Numbered from the stretch's first letter, positions 1 to 9,578 are shown. The stretch: DNA of 64,000 bases from Acetobacter garciniae (GCF_017377735.1 NZ_JAFVMH010000001.1:682001-746000), one strand, 5' to 3'. Program-made: numbers and translations. The notes: a model not told the origin generated them from the sequence alone.

Positions 1-906
1 CTGCGTGCCGGCCGCCTCAAGCTCGATCAGGCGCTGCCGGTCAGCGAGAAGGCCTGGCGCATGCAGGGCTCGAAAATGTTTGTCCCACTCGGCCAGGGCG
101 TGGCGGTGCAGGACCTGATCCAGGGCATGGTCATCCAGTCGGGGAACGATGCCTGCATTGTCCTGGCGGAAGGCATTGCCGGGTCGGAAGACCAGTTCGT
201 GGCCCTGATGAACGATACCGCCACCAAGCTGGGCCTGCGCAATTCTCACTTCATGAATGCGACCGGCTGGCCGGATGCCAACCACTACATGTCCGCGCGG
301 GATGTGGCCTATCTGGCGCTGCGTCTTATTCATGACTTTCCCGAATATTATCACTTTTTTTCCGAGAAAGAGTTTTTCTTCAACAAGATCAGGCAGGAAA
401 ATCGCAACAGCCTGGTGGTCAAGGGCCTGGCGGACGGGCTCAAGACCGGCCATACCGAAGCGGGCGGGTACGGGCTGTGCGCCTCCTCCGAACGGGATGG
501 GCGGCGTGTGATCGTTGCGCTGAACGGCCTGCCCAGTTCGGGCGCGCGCGCCAATGAAGGCGAGCGGCTGATGGGCTGGGCGCTGGCCAATTTCGAAACC
601 GCGCAGATCGTCAGCAAGGGCGATGTGGTCGATCAGGCCCCCGTGTGGATGGGCGCGGCACAGACCGTGCCCCTGCTTGCCGCGCAGGATCTGAAGCTGC
701 TGCTCCCGCATGGCTGGCGTAACAGCACCCATATCGCGCTCGATTATAACGCGCCCCTTCTGGCCCCGGTCAGGCAGGGGCAGGAAGTAGGCCAGCTTAC
801 GGTATCCCTGCCGGGTGGCAGGCAGGCGGTCATTCCGGTCGTGGCGGGCCAGGCCGTGCCTGCTCTGGGCCTGGTGGCGCGCGCTGCCCGCCGCCTGCAT
901 TTGTAA
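1..906 (+). CDS. D-alanyl-D-alanine carboxypeptidase, 3' part (start lies before the window)
   Basis: This is a penicillin-binding-protein-type DD-carboxypeptidase (peptidase S11). It trims the terminal D-Ala from peptidoglycan stem peptides in the periplasm. The frame is open from base 1, so the signal peptide and the SxxK catalytic motif lie upstream of the window. The visible 301 residues hold the SGN motif (fragment residues 47-49, in QSGNDACIV) and the KTG motif (148-150, in LKTGHTEAGGYG), followed by the beta-rich C-terminal domain typical of PBP5/6-like enzymes. The gene ends 15 bases before tmk and may head that operon. Which DacA/DacC paralogue it is cannot be decided from this fragment. 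Confidence 0.93.
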   Translation: MRAGRLKLDQALPVSEKAWRMQGSKMFVPLGQGVAVQDLIQGMVIQSGNDACIVLAEGIAGSEDQFVALMNDTATKLGLRNSHFMNATGWPDANHYMSARDVAYLALRLIHDFPEYYHFFSEKEFFFNKIRQENRNSLVVKGLADGLKTGHTEAGGYGLCASSERDGRRVIVALNGLPSSGARANEGERLMGWALANFETAQIVSKGDVVDQAPVWMGAAQTVPLLAAQDLKLLLPHGWRNSTHIALDYNAPLLAPVRQGQEVGQLTVSLPGGRQAVIPVVAGQAVPALGLVARAARRLHL

Positions 907-921
907 GAAACGGGGTACTGA

Positions 922-1548
922 GTGTTCATAACGCTTGAAGGGGGGGAGGGGGTCGGCAAGTCCACGCAGTTGCGCCTGCTTGCCGATGCCCTGCGCTCGC
1001 ACGGGCATGACGTGCTGGCCACGCGTGAACCGGGGGGCTCCCCCGGGGCCGAGGCGTTGCGCAACCTGCTGCTGTTCGGGGATGCGCCGCTGAGCCTGCG
1101 GGCCGAAATCCTGGCGCATTTCGCGGCCCGGTTCGATCATGTCGAGCAGGTGATCCGCCCGGCTCTGGCGGCGGGGCAGATTGTGCTTTGCGACCGGTTC
1201 ACGGATTCAACCCTGGCGTATCAGGGTTATGGCCGGGCCGATGGTGATGCGGCCGTTCTTGAACTGATCCATGTGCTTGATGCGCAGTTGGGCCTGCGGC
1301 CGGACAGGACATTCCTGCTCGAAGCCCCGCGTGAGGTCGCACGGCAGCGCCTTGCCGTGCGCAAGGCCCCGACAGACCGGTACGAACAGGCGGATGAGGC
1401 TTTCCACGCCCGGGTTATTGCGGGTTTTCAGGCCATTGCCACGCATGATCCCCAACGGGTGCGGCGCATCGGCACGGCGCAGATCGGGGTGGAGGGCGTG
1501 AACAGCCTGATCATGAAAGAGATTCTAGCCGTCCTGTCGCATGGCTGA
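922..1548 (+). CDS. tmk: Thymidylate kinase
   Basis: The product phosphorylates dTMP to dTDP with ATP, in the cytosol. It has 208 residues, normal for the family. The P-loop GGEGVGKST is at residues 7-15 and the DRF motif (the family's DR[YHF]) at 91-93, followed by the TDSTLAYQGYGR segment that contacts dTMP. The start is GTG at 922, because the N-terminus MFITLEGGEG matches the family exactly and no ATG precedes it. The gene overlaps holB by 8 bases, so tmk and holB are probably translationally coupled, as in many proteobacteria. Confidence 0.96.
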   Translation: MFITLEGGEGVGKSTQLRLLADALRSHGHDVLATREPGGSPGAEALRNLLLFGDAPLSLRAEILAHFAARFDHVEQVIRPALAAGQIVLCDRFTDSTLAYQGYGRADGDAAVLELIHVLDAQLGLRPDRTFLLEAPREVARQRLAVRKAPTDRYEQADEAFHARVIAGFQAIATHDPQRVRRIGTAQIGVEGVNSLIMKEILAVLSHG

Positions 1549-2500
1549 GGCAGAGGTTACAGACCCCCGCCAGGCGTCACTGGCGTTGCGCGGGCACAAG
1601 GCAGCCGTGGATATGTTCCGCCAGGCCCTGGCCAGCGGGCGATTGCCCCATGCGTGGCTGATTACCGGCCCAGCCGGTATTGGCAAGGCCACTTTTGCGT
1701 TTTTCCTTGCCCGTATCCTGCTGGGTGGGGAAGAAGCCCAAAGCCCCGCGGGCCGGCGTATATCGGCTGCGACCCATGCCGACCTTCTGGTGGTCGAACG
1801 CGGGTTCGATGAAAAACGCCAGCGCTACCGGGGGGAGATCGTGGCGGATGATGTCCGGCCCGTGAACGCCTTTTTGCACCGCACGGCGGCGGAAGGCGGC
1901 TGGCGTGTGGTGATTGTCGATGGCGCGGAATGGATGAACCGCAGTGCCGCCAACGCCATTCTCAAAATTCTGGAGGAGCCCCCGCCCGCCACCGTCCTGC
2001 TGCTGACCTGCGCCATGCCCGGCCGCCTGCTGCCCACCATCCGCAGCCGGTGCCGCCGTCTTGAACTGGGCCCCCTGGCCCCGGCCGACCTGGTGGCCCT
2101 TTTGCACCAGTCCGCCCCGCATGTATCCACGCATGAACTGGAGCGCGTGGCCGAAGCCGCCCAGGGTGCCCCGGGTCGCGCGCTTGCACTGCTGGCCGAC
2201 AAGGGGGGTGAAATAGCAGGTTGTGTCGCAGCGGTGTTTGATGGTGTAAGTGCCCTGCGCGGATATGAGATTGCCGAAACCACGCTGCGCAAGGATTATG
2301 GTTTCGGACTGTTTTTTACCCTGTTGTCGGATCGGCTTCAGGATGCGGCCCGCACAGCCGCGCTGGAGGGAGACGCCCGCGCCAACACCCTGGCGCAAGC
2401 ATGGGAGGCCGTAGGCCGGTTGCATGCGCAAAGCGAGCGTTTCAATCTGGACAAACAGCAAGCCCTTCTTGAAGCCATGACGATTGCGAGCCAAGCATGA
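1541..2500 (+). CDS. holB: DNA polymerase III delta' subunit
   Basis: This is a subunit of the clamp-loader complex that places the beta sliding clamp on DNA. Its 319 residues include a P-loop-like GPAGIGKAT (43-51), with the altered final residues usual for delta', and an SRC-type arginine-finger box (RSRC, 168-171). The cysteine-rich zinc module of the E. coli protein is not present: the stretch after the P-loop has no cysteines, as I would expect for an alphaproteobacterial delta'. The gene overlaps tmk (8 bases) and metG (4 bases, ATGA), so the three are likely one transcription unit. Confidence 0.94.
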   Translation: MAEAEVTDPRQASLALRGHKAAVDMFRQALASGRLPHAWLITGPAGIGKATFAFFLARILLGGEEAQSPAGRRISAATHADLLVVERGFDEKRQRYRGEIVADDVRPVNAFLHRTAAEGGWRVVIVDGAEWMNRSAANAILKILEEPPPATVLLLTCAMPGRLLPTIRSRCRRLELGPLAPADLVALLHQSAPHVSTHELERVAEAAQGAPGRALALLADKGGEIAGCVAAVFDGVSALRGYEIAETTLRKDYGFGLFFTLLSDRLQDAARTAALEGDARANTLAQAWEAVGRLHAQSERFNLDKQQALLEAMTIASQA

Positions 2501-4035
2501 CCCGTCGTTTTTATGTTACTACTCCCATCTATTACGTGAACGGCGCGCCGCATATCGGCCACGCCTACACGTCGGTCGCGGCAGACGTGATGGCGCGCTT
2601 TCACCGGCTGGCGGGGGATGAGGTTTTTTTCCTGACCGGCACGGACGAACACGGCCAGAAGGTGGAGCAGGCGGCTGTCGCGGCAGGTGTCGCCCCCAAG
2701 GCCTTTGTGGACAAGGTCGCGGCCGATTTCCGCGCCATGGCCGATGCGATGGACATTTCCTACGACGATTTCATCCGCACGACCGAACCGCGCCATATCG
2801 CGGCAACCCAGGCCCTGTGGACAAGGGTGGCCCGGAACGACGCCATCTACCTCGACGCCTATGAAGGCTGGTACGCCCTGCGCGATGAATGCTTCTACAA
2901 CGAGGACGAACTGGTGGATGGCCCCAATGGCCAGAAGCTGGCCCCCACGGGTGCTCCCGTGGAATGGGTGAAGGAGCCGTCCTACTTCTTCAGGCTTTCC
3001 GCCTTCCAGGATCGCCTTCTGGCCCTGTATGAGCAGCACCCGGAATTTCTGGGCCCCTATGGCACGCGCAATGAAATCATCAGCTTTGTCAAATCGGGGC
3101 TGCGCGACCTGTCCGTCAGCCGGACCAGCTTTAGCTGGGGCATTCCCGTGCCGGGCGATGACAAGCATGTCATGTATGTCTGGTTCGATGCGCTGGCCAA
3201 TTACCTCAGCGCCCTGGGCTTTCCGGACGAACAGGCCCCGCGCATGGCATTCTGGCCCGCCAACCTGCACCTGGTCGGCAAGGATATCGCCCGTTTCCAT
3301 GCCGTCTACTGGCCTGCCTTCCTGATGGCGGCGGGGATCGAGTTGCCAAAAAAGGTTTTCGCCAATGGCTGGTGGACCATCGAAGGCCAGAAAATGAGCA
3401 AGTCGCTGGGCAACGTGGTGGACCCGCGCGCCCTGGTGCAGGAATTCGGGCTGGATGCGGTGCGCTTTTTCATGCTGCGCGAAGTCCCGTTCGGGGGGGA
3501 TAGCGACCTGTCGCGCAAGGCCCTGATCGCGCGCAACAATATCGAACTGGCGAACGACCTGGGCAACCTTGCCCAGCGGACACTGTCGCTGGTGGCGCGC
3601 AACTGCGGCGGTATCGTGCCCGAGCGGGGCCCCGCCACGGAGGAAGACAGCAAGCTGCTTGCCCAGGTTGCCCTGCTGCCCGAACTGCTGAGTGCCCAGC
3701 TTGAACGCTGCGCCCTGACCGACGCGCTGGAAGAGGTGTGGAAGACCATTCGCGCCTGCAACGCCTATATCGACCATCAGGCGCCATGGGCCCTGCGCAA
3801 GACCGACCCCGAACGCATGGCCCATGTATTGCGGGTGCTGCTGGATGCCATGCGCGGCATTGCCACCATGTTGCAGCCTTTCATGCCCGGCACCATGGGG
3901 CGTATGCTCGACCAGCTTGGGGTCGCGGCGGACGAGCGGAATTTCGCGGCGCTGGAACAGCCTTTGCCGGGCGGGCGGGCGTTGCCGCCGCCGCAGGGGC
4001 TGTTCCCACGTTATGTGGAGGCCGAGGCGGAATGA
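2497..4035 (+). CDS. metG: Methionyl-tRNA synthetase
   Basis: A class I aminoacyl-tRNA synthetase that charges tRNA-Met. The HIGH signature is HIGH at residues 19-22 and the KMSKS loop is KMSKS at 299-303. At 512 residues it is the short form: after the anticodon-binding helical domain (ending near RYVEAEAE) there is no C-terminal EMAP/Trbp111-like dimerisation domain. The start ATG lies in the ATGA overlap with holB. The stop overlaps the tatD start in the same way, so the tmk-holB-metG-tatD block is tightly coupled. Confidence 0.97.
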   Translation: MTRRFYVTTPIYYVNGAPHIGHAYTSVAADVMARFHRLAGDEVFFLTGTDEHGQKVEQAAVAAGVAPKAFVDKVAADFRAMADAMDISYDDFIRTTEPRHIAATQALWTRVARNDAIYLDAYEGWYALRDECFYNEDELVDGPNGQKLAPTGAPVEWVKEPSYFFRLSAFQDRLLALYEQHPEFLGPYGTRNEIISFVKSGLRDLSVSRTSFSWGIPVPGDDKHVMYVWFDALANYLSALGFPDEQAPRMAFWPANLHLVGKDIARFHAVYWPAFLMAAGIELPKKVFANGWWTIEGQKMSKSLGNVVDPRALVQEFGLDAVRFFMLREVPFGGDSDLSRKALIARNNIELANDLGNLAQRTLSLVARNCGGIVPERGPATEEDSKLLAQVALLPELLSAQLERCALTDALEEVWKTIRACNAYIDHQAPWALRKTDPERMAHVLRVLLDAMRGIATMLQPFMPGTMGRMLDQLGVAADERNFAALEQPLPGGRALPPPQGLFPRYVEAEAE

Positions 4036-4838
4036 ACGCAGCAGGATCACTGTCGGGGCTGATCGATACCCATTGCCATCTCGATCATTTTTCGGACGAG
4101 GAAATGCCAGCCCTGCTGGAAAGTGCCCGTGACGCGGGGCTTGTCGGCATGGTGACGATCGGCACGCGTCTTGCCCGGGCCGCGCAACAAAAGGAACTGG
4201 CGCAGCTTGATACGCCAGGCCTGCGGGTGTGGTGCACGGTCGGCACCCATCCCGATCATGTGGGGGAAGACCCCGTGCCGACCTCCGAGCAGATCGCGGC
4301 GGTGGCCGACGCGCCCCGGGTCATAGGGATTGGCGAGACGGGGCTGGATTACTTCCACGGGGCGGAAGAGGTGCGGCCCATCCAGCAGGAGAGTTTTCGC
4401 CAACATATTCGTGCCGCACGCATGCTGGATGTGCCGGTCATCATCCACGCGCGCCAGGCGGACGAGGATGTCGCCACCATTCTGGAGGAGGAATACGCCC
4501 AGGCCCCGTTCCCCATCCTGTTGCACTGTTTTGCATCCGGCCCCGAACTGGCCCGGCGCGTGCTGGACCTGGGCGGCTATATCAGTTTCTCGGGTATTGC
4601 GACCTTCCCCAAATGCGAGGAAATTCGCACCGTTGCGCGGGACATACCGGCCGAGCGTATCGTGGTGGAAACGGACTCGCCTTATCTGGCCCCGGTTCCC
4701 AAGCGCGGCAAGCGCAACCAGCCTGCGTTCGTGGCCTATACCGCGGCACGTCTGGCGCAGGAGCGCGGGCTGGAACTGGCGGATTTCATTGCCCTGACAA
4801 CCGCCAATTTCCAGCGGCTTTTCCGCAAGGCAGCCTGA
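4032..4838 (+). CDS. tatD: TatD family metal-dependent hydrolase (DNase)
   Basis: A TIM-barrel hydrolase of 268 residues; characterised members are 3'-5' exonucleases. Metal-ligand motifs are in the usual order: IDTHCHLDH (11-19), GETGLDY with its Glu, HARQAD, LLHCFAS and ETDSPYL near the C-terminus. The start is the ATG at 4032 inside the ATGA overlap with metG. Upstream in-frame sequence exists but is the opposite-phase shadow of metG. The metG-tatD-MBL order is common in alphaproteobacteria. Confidence 0.95.
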   Translation: MNAAGSLSGLIDTHCHLDHFSDEEMPALLESARDAGLVGMVTIGTRLARAAQQKELAQLDTPGLRVWCTVGTHPDHVGEDPVPTSEQIAAVADAPRVIGIGETGLDYFHGAEEVRPIQQESFRQHIRAARMLDVPVIIHARQADEDVATILEEEYAQAPFPILLHCFASGPELARRVLDLGGYISFSGIATFPKCEEIRTVARDIPAERIVVETDSPYLAPVPKRGKRNQPAFVAYTAARLAQERGLELADFIALTTANFQRLFRKAA

Positions 4839-4872
4839 TGATGTCACCCGTACCGACAAGGCGTGCTCCGGC

Positions 4873-5676
4873 ATGAAAGTGACCATTCTGGGCTGTGGTG
4901 GCTCGGCTGGCGTGCCCATGCTGGGTGGGCATGACGGGCACGGGGAATGGGGGGCCTGTGACCCGAAGGAAAGCCGGAATATGCGCACGCGCTCTTCAAT
5001 CCTGATCCAGATGGAAGACGGGGCAGGGGTGCTTGTCGATACGGGGCCCGATCTGCGTGCGCAACTGCTGGCCCAGGGCATTTCAAAATTCCAGGCTGTT
5101 ATCTATACCCATGCCCATGCCGACCATATTGCCGGGATTGACGAGATCAGGGGCGTCAACCGTGCGATCGATCGGCCCCTGACCGCCTATGGCGCGGCGG
5201 AGGTCCTGGACGAGATCAAGGGCCGTTTCGCCTATATCTTCAAACCCTGGACACCGCCGGGATTTTTCCGTGCCGTGCTGGTCGCCCATCCGCTGCCTTT
5301 CGGGCAGAAAGTGGCGATAAACGGCTATGAGTTCCTGCTTTTCGAACAGGCGCATGGGCGGATCGGTTCAACCGGCATACGCTGTGGCGACTTTGCTTAC
5401 AGCACGGATGTGGTGGAACTGCCCGAAATCGCATTCGGGCACCTTGAAGGGGTCGATACCTGGGTGGTGGACTGCTTCCAGCGCCAGCCGCACAGCGCGC
5501 ATGCCTGGCTGGAGCGTGTGCTGGAATGGCGTGACCGTATTCAGCCCCGCCGCGTGATCCTGACCCATATGGGCCCTGACATGGACTGGGCATGGATGCA
5601 GGCCAACCTGCCCGAAGGTGTGGAGCCCGCCTGGGACGGGCTGACCCTGGACCTGCCCGACCCACCCGCCGCCTGA
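4873..5676 (+). CDS. MBL-fold metal-dependent hydrolase, PhnP-like
   Basis: A metallo-beta-lactamase-fold phosphodiesterase-type protein of 267 residues. It shows the zinc motif HAHADH (residues 80-85), an upstream DTGPDLR segment, an internal Asp in STDVVELPE and a late His in LTHMGPDMDW, the ligand order of the PhnP/LipB-linked group. PhnP hydrolyses a cyclic ribosyl phosphate. No phn genes are nearby, so that substrate is not implied here. It sits 34 bases after tatD and is the last gene of this operon; the AT-rich repeat follows directly. Confidence 0.88.
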   Translation: MKVTILGCGGSAGVPMLGGHDGHGEWGACDPKESRNMRTRSSILIQMEDGAGVLVDTGPDLRAQLLAQGISKFQAVIYTHAHADHIAGIDEIRGVNRAIDRPLTAYGAAEVLDEIKGRFAYIFKPWTPPGFFRAVLVAHPLPFGQKVAINGYEFLLFEQAHGRIGSTGIRCGDFAYSTDVVELPEIAFGHLEGVDTWVVDCFQRQPHSAHAWLERVLEWRDRIQPRRVILTHMGPDMDWAWMQANLPEGVEPAWDGLTLDLPDPPAA

Positions 5677-5695
5677 AAAATGGCCTGAAAAATCC

Positions 5696-5782
5696 AAAAG
5701 TTTTTGGGGAAGCTTTTTTCAAAAAGCTTCAGGAAGCGCCGCTTTTTTGAAAAAAGGTGAGAGCCGGAAATTCTAAGCTTTT
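5696..5782. repeat. AT-rich structured repeat element, copy 1 (degenerate right arm)
   Basis: The element begins 20 bases after the MBL gene stop. It has a left arm AAAAGTTTTTGG (5696-5707), then a 22-base near-palindrome at 5709-5730 (GAAGC/GCTTC ends around T and A runs), then a second T-run/A-run hairpin around 5742-5757. The right arm expected to pair with the left one is eroded (5764-5782). The 22-base palindrome is identical to that of copy 2 at 48951-48972. Both copies lie between converging genes, which fits a terminator-like role, though spread as a mobile repeat is equally possible. Confidence 0.75.
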
Positions 5783-5821
5783 TCCAACAGGCTGTTTCGA
5801 AATCGCACTTTAAGTGCAAGG

Positions 5822-5858
5822 CCACCCATCTGCGCGGGCATTAACGGCAGATGGGTGG
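5822..5858. terminator. Strong hairpin between convergent genes, possible terminator
   Basis: A perfect 12-base-pair stem (5822-5833 with 5847-5858, CCACCCATCTGC and its complement) closes a 13-base loop. It lies between the MBL gene (+) and usp (-), whose stop is 15 bases away. Neither side has a T run, so intrinsic termination is not certain. Confidence 0.4.
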
Positions 5859-5872
5859 GTGAGGGCCGCTGC

Positions 5873-6751
5873 CTAGCGGCTCATCAGCACCGCGATATCG
5901 GCATGTTCGAGCACATGGCGCGTAACACCGCCCAGAATAAGCTGGCGCAGGCGGGAATGCGAATAGGCCCCCATGGCCAGCATATCGGCATCAAAATCCT
6001 TGCACGCCGCCAGCAATCCCTTGCCGACATCCCGGTCCACGGGCGGGAATTCCACCGCATCGGCCTTGATGCCGTGAATGGCCAGGTATTCCAGCACCTC
6101 TTTCGCGCTGGGGCCACGGCGCTGGTAATCGTCGCAATGCAGCACACGCACGGCCTCGGCGGTCGCGGCCCAGGCCAGGGCGCCATGCAGCGCGGCGGAG
6201 GATTCGGCCGTGCCGTTCCAGCCAATGCACACACGCTTGATAAGCCCCTTGGGCGGCGTGCGGGACGCCATGACAACGGGGCGGCCGCTGTCGAACAGCA
6301 CGGCATGCAGTGTCTCGGACGAGGAAATTTCCTCCCCCGAGTCCGGGTGCGGGACCAGGGTGAAATCCGAAAGACGCGCCTGGGAAGGGATAATGTCGGC
6401 TTCGGTCCCGCGCACGACCTTGAAGCTGACGCTCGGCCCGGTCATGGGAATGGGATCGTGCCCCGATACGAGCACCAGATCGGGGTGTTCGGCCACGAAC
6501 TTGTCGAACAATGCGCGCACGTCATGGGCGTGGCGGGCGCTTTCATGCTCGGCCGTGCGCATCAGGTCTTCCACCATCGCACCCGACAGTCCTTCCCCCG
6601 CAAGGGGGGCAATGTCGCGCCCGTCGGGGCGGACATGCAGTACCGCAAGATGGGCGCCAAAACGCAGGGCAAAGTTGTAGCCCCGGGTCAGCGCCGCTTC
6701 CCCATTGGAAATACTGGGCATGGGAAGCAGGATCTTACGGACATCTTTCAT
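5873..6751 (-). CDS. Universal stress protein with two tandem Usp domains
   Basis: A cytosolic stress protein of 292 residues with two Usp domains, like UspE-type proteins. The first begins at MKDVRKILLPMPS and carries the N-terminal strand and LAVLHVRP. The second begins near residue 165 (KRVCIGWNGTAESS) and ends with a glycine-rich nucleotide-binding-like stretch (GAYSHSRLRQLILGGVTRHV). I chose ATG 6751 because AGGAG lies just upstream and the translation opens at the first Usp strand; a longer frame to 6811 adds unrelated residues. No operon partner is evident. Confidence 0.9.
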   Translation of the reverse strand: MKDVRKILLPMPSISNGEAALTRGYNFALRFGAHLAVLHVRPDGRDIAPLAGEGLSGAMVEDLMRTAEHESARHAHDVRALFDKFVAEHPDLVLVSGHDPIPMTGPSVSFKVVRGTEADIIPSQARLSDFTLVPHPDSGEEISSSETLHAVLFDSGRPVVMASRTPPKGLIKRVCIGWNGTAESSAALHGALAWAATAEAVRVLHCDDYQRRGPSAKEVLEYLAIHGIKADAVEFPPVDRDVGKGLLAACKDFDADMLAMGAYSHSRLRQLILGGVTRHVLEHADIAVLMSR

Positions 6752-6829
6752 GGTGTTCTCCTGGTTGCGCACTATGGGGGCCGGGGCTTGGGGCGGAAGG
6801 ATGCCACCCACCCCGGCAGTTCTTTTTAT

Positions 6830-7468
6830 TTACGGATAGAGACGCGTAACGTTCCATGCGCCTTCATGCGCACTCCATACGGCGCGGTCGTGCAGGCGGT
6901 AGGGGCGTTCGTTCCAGAATTCGAAATATTCGGGTTTGACGCGGTAGCCGGTCCAGTTTTCCGGGCGGGGAATGGGTCCGTCGGGGTAGCGGGCTTCGGC
7001 CTCGTGCAGGCGGGATTCGAAAATCGCGCGGTCGGCCAGGGGGCGCGACTGGTCCGAGGCAATGGCGCCCAGGCGGGAGATGCGGCTTCGACTCGCGAAA
7101 TAGGCGTCGGCCTCGGCCGCGGTCACGGGGGATACGGCCCCTTCGATTCGGATTTGCCGCCGCAGGCTTTTCCAGTGGAACAGCAGGGCCACATGGGGGT
7201 TGCGCGCCAGTTCGTTGCCCTTGCGGCTATGGGCGTTGGTGTAGAAGACGAAACCGCGACGGTCCATGCCCTTGAGCAGGACAATCCGGCTGGACGGACG
7301 CCCGTCGGGGGTGGCTGTGGAAAGCACCATGGCGTTGGGGTCGTTGATTTCGGTTTTTTCAGCCTCACGCATCCAGGTTTCGAACAGCGTGAACGGATCG
7401 GCGCCCAGGTCGATCAAGGGAATATCCTGCGGCGCCTGCGCCGAGACCGAGCTGCTTGATTCCGTCAT
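6830..7468 (-). CDS. pdxH: Pyridoxamine 5'-phosphate oxidase
   Basis: An FMN enzyme that makes pyridoxal 5'-phosphate from PNP or PMP (vitamin B6 pathway). It has 212 residues from ATG 7468, which has a GGAG ribosome site five bases upstream; a TTG at 7498 would add ten residues with weaker signals. Family features run in order: DPNAMVLSTATPDGRPSSR, RIVLLKGMDRRGFVFYTN, HSRKGNELARNPHVALLFHW, QIRIEGAV, SDQSRPL, and the terminal WNVTRLYP matching the conserved R-L-x-P end. It is divergent from fabI across 182 bases. Confidence 0.95.
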   Translation of the reverse strand: MTESSSSVSAQAPQDIPLIDLGADPFTLFETWMREAEKTEINDPNAMVLSTATPDGRPSSRIVLLKGMDRRGFVFYTNAHSRKGNELARNPHVALLFHWKSLRRQIRIEGAVSPVTAAEADAYFASRSRISRLGAIASDQSRPLADRAIFESRLHEAEARYPDGPIPRPENWTGYRVKPEYFEFWNERPYRLHDRAVWSAHEGAWNVTRLYP

Positions 7469-7526
7469 TGCTCCGAACCCACCATACTGCACGGGCAAAC
7501 CAGTTTTGCCGCGTTTTCCATAACTT

Positions 7527-7560
7527 CCATACTCCTGCTACCGATGCGTTTGAAGTATGG
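7527..7560. promoter_or_regulatory. Inverted repeat in the pdxH/fabI divergent promoter region
   Basis: CCATACT (7527-7533) is repeated inverted as AGTATGG (7554-7560) with 20 bases between. It sits about 60 bases before the pdxH start and 90 before the fabI start. This could be an operator for either divergent promoter. No known regulator site was recognised. Confidence 0.3.
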
Positions 7561-7650
7561 TAATCGCCTTTGGGCTTGTTTCGGCCGCCCTGGTGTGCGA
7601 CCAACCGCTACAACACGCTTCCTGCCAGAGAGAATAGTCGAGGTTTCTGC

Positions 7651-8490
7651 ATGTCATCTCCCAGCACCGCATCACTCCCTACGGGTACTTTGATGAAAGG
7701 CAAGAAGGGCCTGGTGATGGGCGTTGCCAATGACAGATCCATCGCATGGGGCATTGCCTCGGCCGTGGCGGCACAGGGCGGTGAACTGGCCTTTACGTAC
7801 CAGGGTGAAGCGCTGGGCAAGCGCGTGCAGCCTCTGGCCGAGAGCGTGGGGGCAAAGCTTGTCCTGCCCTGCGACGTAACGGATGACGCAGCGATTGACG
7901 AAACCTTCGCGACGCTTGAACGCGAATGGGGCACGCTGGATTTCGTGGTGCACGCCATTGGCTGGGCCGACAAGCAGTACCTGCGCGGGCGCTATGTGGA
8001 TACCCCGCGTGAGGCGTTTCTGACCGCGCTGGATATTTCGTGCTATTCGTTCACGGCGGTCGCCCAGCGTGCGGCAAGGCTGATGAAAAATGGTGGCTCC
8101 CTGCTGACCCTGAGCTATCTGGGGGCAGAGCGCGTCATGCCGCATTACAATGTCATGGGCGTTGCCAAGGCCGCCCTTGAATCCTCGGTGCGCTACATGG
8201 CGGCCGATCTGGGGCGCGACGGGGTGCGGGTGAACGCCATTTCCGCCGGGCCGATCAAGACGCTGGCCGCCAGCGGCATTGGCGACTTCCGCTATATCCT
8301 GCGCTGGAACCAGTATAATGCCCCGCTGGAACGCAATGTCACACTCGAAGAAGTGGGTGGGGCAGGGCTTTACATGCTCTCCGACCTGTCTTCGGGGGTT
8401 ACGGGCGAAGTGCACCATGTCGATTGCGGCTACCACATGGTTGGCATGAAAAACCCCACCGCCCCCGATATTTCCGTCGCCGGGGACTGA
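7651..8490 (+). CDS. fabI: Enoyl-ACP reductase (NADH-dependent type)
   Basis: The last reductive step of each fatty-acid elongation cycle, in the cytosol. A short-chain-dehydrogenase fold of 279 residues with the FabI-type dinucleotide motif ([16 protein letters not shown]), HAIGWADK, and the catalytic Y-x6-K pair (YNVMGVAK, Tyr166/Lys173). [14 protein letters not shown] follows. ATG 7651 follows an AGG-containing site; the open frame back to 7570 has no family similarity. aroC follows 8 bases later and is probably co-transcribed. Confidence 0.95.
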   Translation: MSSPSTASLPTGTLMKGKKGLVMGVANDRSIAWGIASAVAAQGGELAFTYQGEALGKRVQPLAESVGAKLVLPCDVTDDAAIDETFATLEREWGTLDFVVHAIGWADKQYLRGRYVDTPREAFLTALDISCYSFTAVAQRAARLMKNGGSLLTLSYLGAERVMPHYNVMGVAKAALESSVRYMAADLGRDGVRVNAISAGPIKTLAASGIGDFRYILRWNQYNAPLERNVTLEEVGGAGLYMLSDLSSGVTGEVHHVDCGYHMVGMKNPTAPDISVAGD

Positions 8491-8498
8491 GGCATATC

Positions 8499-9575
8499 GT
8501 GTCGTACAATACGTTCGGCCACCTGTTTCGCATCACCACCTGGGGGGAAAGCCATGGCCCGGCCATTGGCTGCGTGATTGATGGCTGCCCGCCGCGCATT
8601 CCCCTGAGTGAAGCCGATATCCAGCCTTTTCTCGACCGTCGCAGGCCGGGCCAGTCGGCTTTTACCACCCAGCGACAGGAAGCGGATCAGGTGCGTATCC
8701 TGTCCGGCGTGTTCGAAGGGCAGACAACGGGCACGCCCATTTCGCTGCTGATCGAAAATACCGACCAGCGTTCGCGCGATTATGGCGATATCGCCAGCAC
8801 CTATCGCCCCGGCCACGCGGACCTGACCTACGACCTCAAATACGGCATTCGCGATTATCGCGGGGGCGGCCGGTCATCCGCGCGCGAGACGGCCTGCCGT
8901 GTGGCCGCGGGGGCAGTGGCACGCAAGGTGCTGGGTGAGGGCGTACGTATTCGCGCAGCGCTGGTGCAGCTTGGCCCGCACGATATCGACCGCACCCGCT
9001 GGGACTGGGCAGAGGTCGAGCGCAATCCGTTCTTCGCCCCCGATCCGGGCGTTGTGGAAGACTGGGAGCGCTATCTGCACGACATCCGCAAGGCCGGTTC
9101 GTCCATCGGCGCGGTGATCGAAGTCGTGGCCGAAGGCGTGCCGCCGGGGCTGGGCGCGCCGATTTACGGCAAGCTCGACGCCGACCTGGCTGCCGGGCTG
9201 ATGAGCATCAACGCCGTCAAGGGTGTGGAGATCGGGGACGGTTTTGCCGCAGCCAGCCTGACCGGGCCCGAAAATGCCGATGCTCTGTTCATGAAGGACG
9301 GCCAGCGTGTTTTCGGCTCCAACCATGCGGGGGGTATTCTGGGCGGTATTTCCAGCGGCCAGCCGGTGGTGGCGCGGTTTGCGGTCAAGCCCACCAGTTC
9401 CATGCTGACACCCGTGCCCTCCATCACGCGGGAGGGGGCTGAAAAGCAGGTTATCACCAAGGGGCGGCACGATCCGTGCGTGGGGATCAGGGCCGTGCCG
9501 GTGGGCGAGGCCATGGTGGCCTGCGTGCTGGCCGACCATCTGCTACGCCACCGCGGGCAGGTCGGCCAGGGCTGA
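8499..9575 (+). CDS. aroC: Chorismate synthase
   Basis: Converts EPSP to chorismate, the end of the shikimate pathway, using reduced FMN. It has 358 residues with the signatures WGESHG (15-20), [28 protein letters not shown] and [13 protein letters not shown]. The start is GTG 8499: the peptide opening (M)[19 protein letters not shown] is the family N-terminus. The stop is only 3 bases from the end of the converging osmC-type gene, leaving no room for a terminator. Confidence 0.96.
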   Translation: MSYNTFGHLFRITTWGESHGPAIGCVIDGCPPRIPLSEADIQPFLDRRRPGQSAFTTQRQEADQVRILSGVFEGQTTGTPISLLIENTDQRSRDYGDIASTYRPGHADLTYDLKYGIRDYRGGGRSSARETACRVAAGAVARKVLGEGVRIRAALVQLGPHDIDRTRWDWAEVERNPFFAPDPGVVEDWERYLHDIRKAGSSIGAVIEVVAEGVPPGLGAPIYGKLDADLAAGLMSINAVKGVEIGDGFAAASLTGPENADALFMKDGQRVFGSNHAGGILGGISSGQPVVARFAVKPTSSMLTPVPSITREGAEKQVITKGRHDPCVGIRAVPVGEAMVACVLADHLLRHRGQVGQG

Positions 9576-9578
9576 TTT

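Noticed and set aside
2338-4050. A 570-codon minus-strand open frame opposite metG
   Set aside because: It is opposite an intact methionyl-tRNA synthetase and has no family features.
5855-7459. A 534-codon plus-strand open frame opposite usp and pdxH
   Set aside because: Both minus-strand genes have clear motifs and ribosome sites; the plus frame is compositionally biased.
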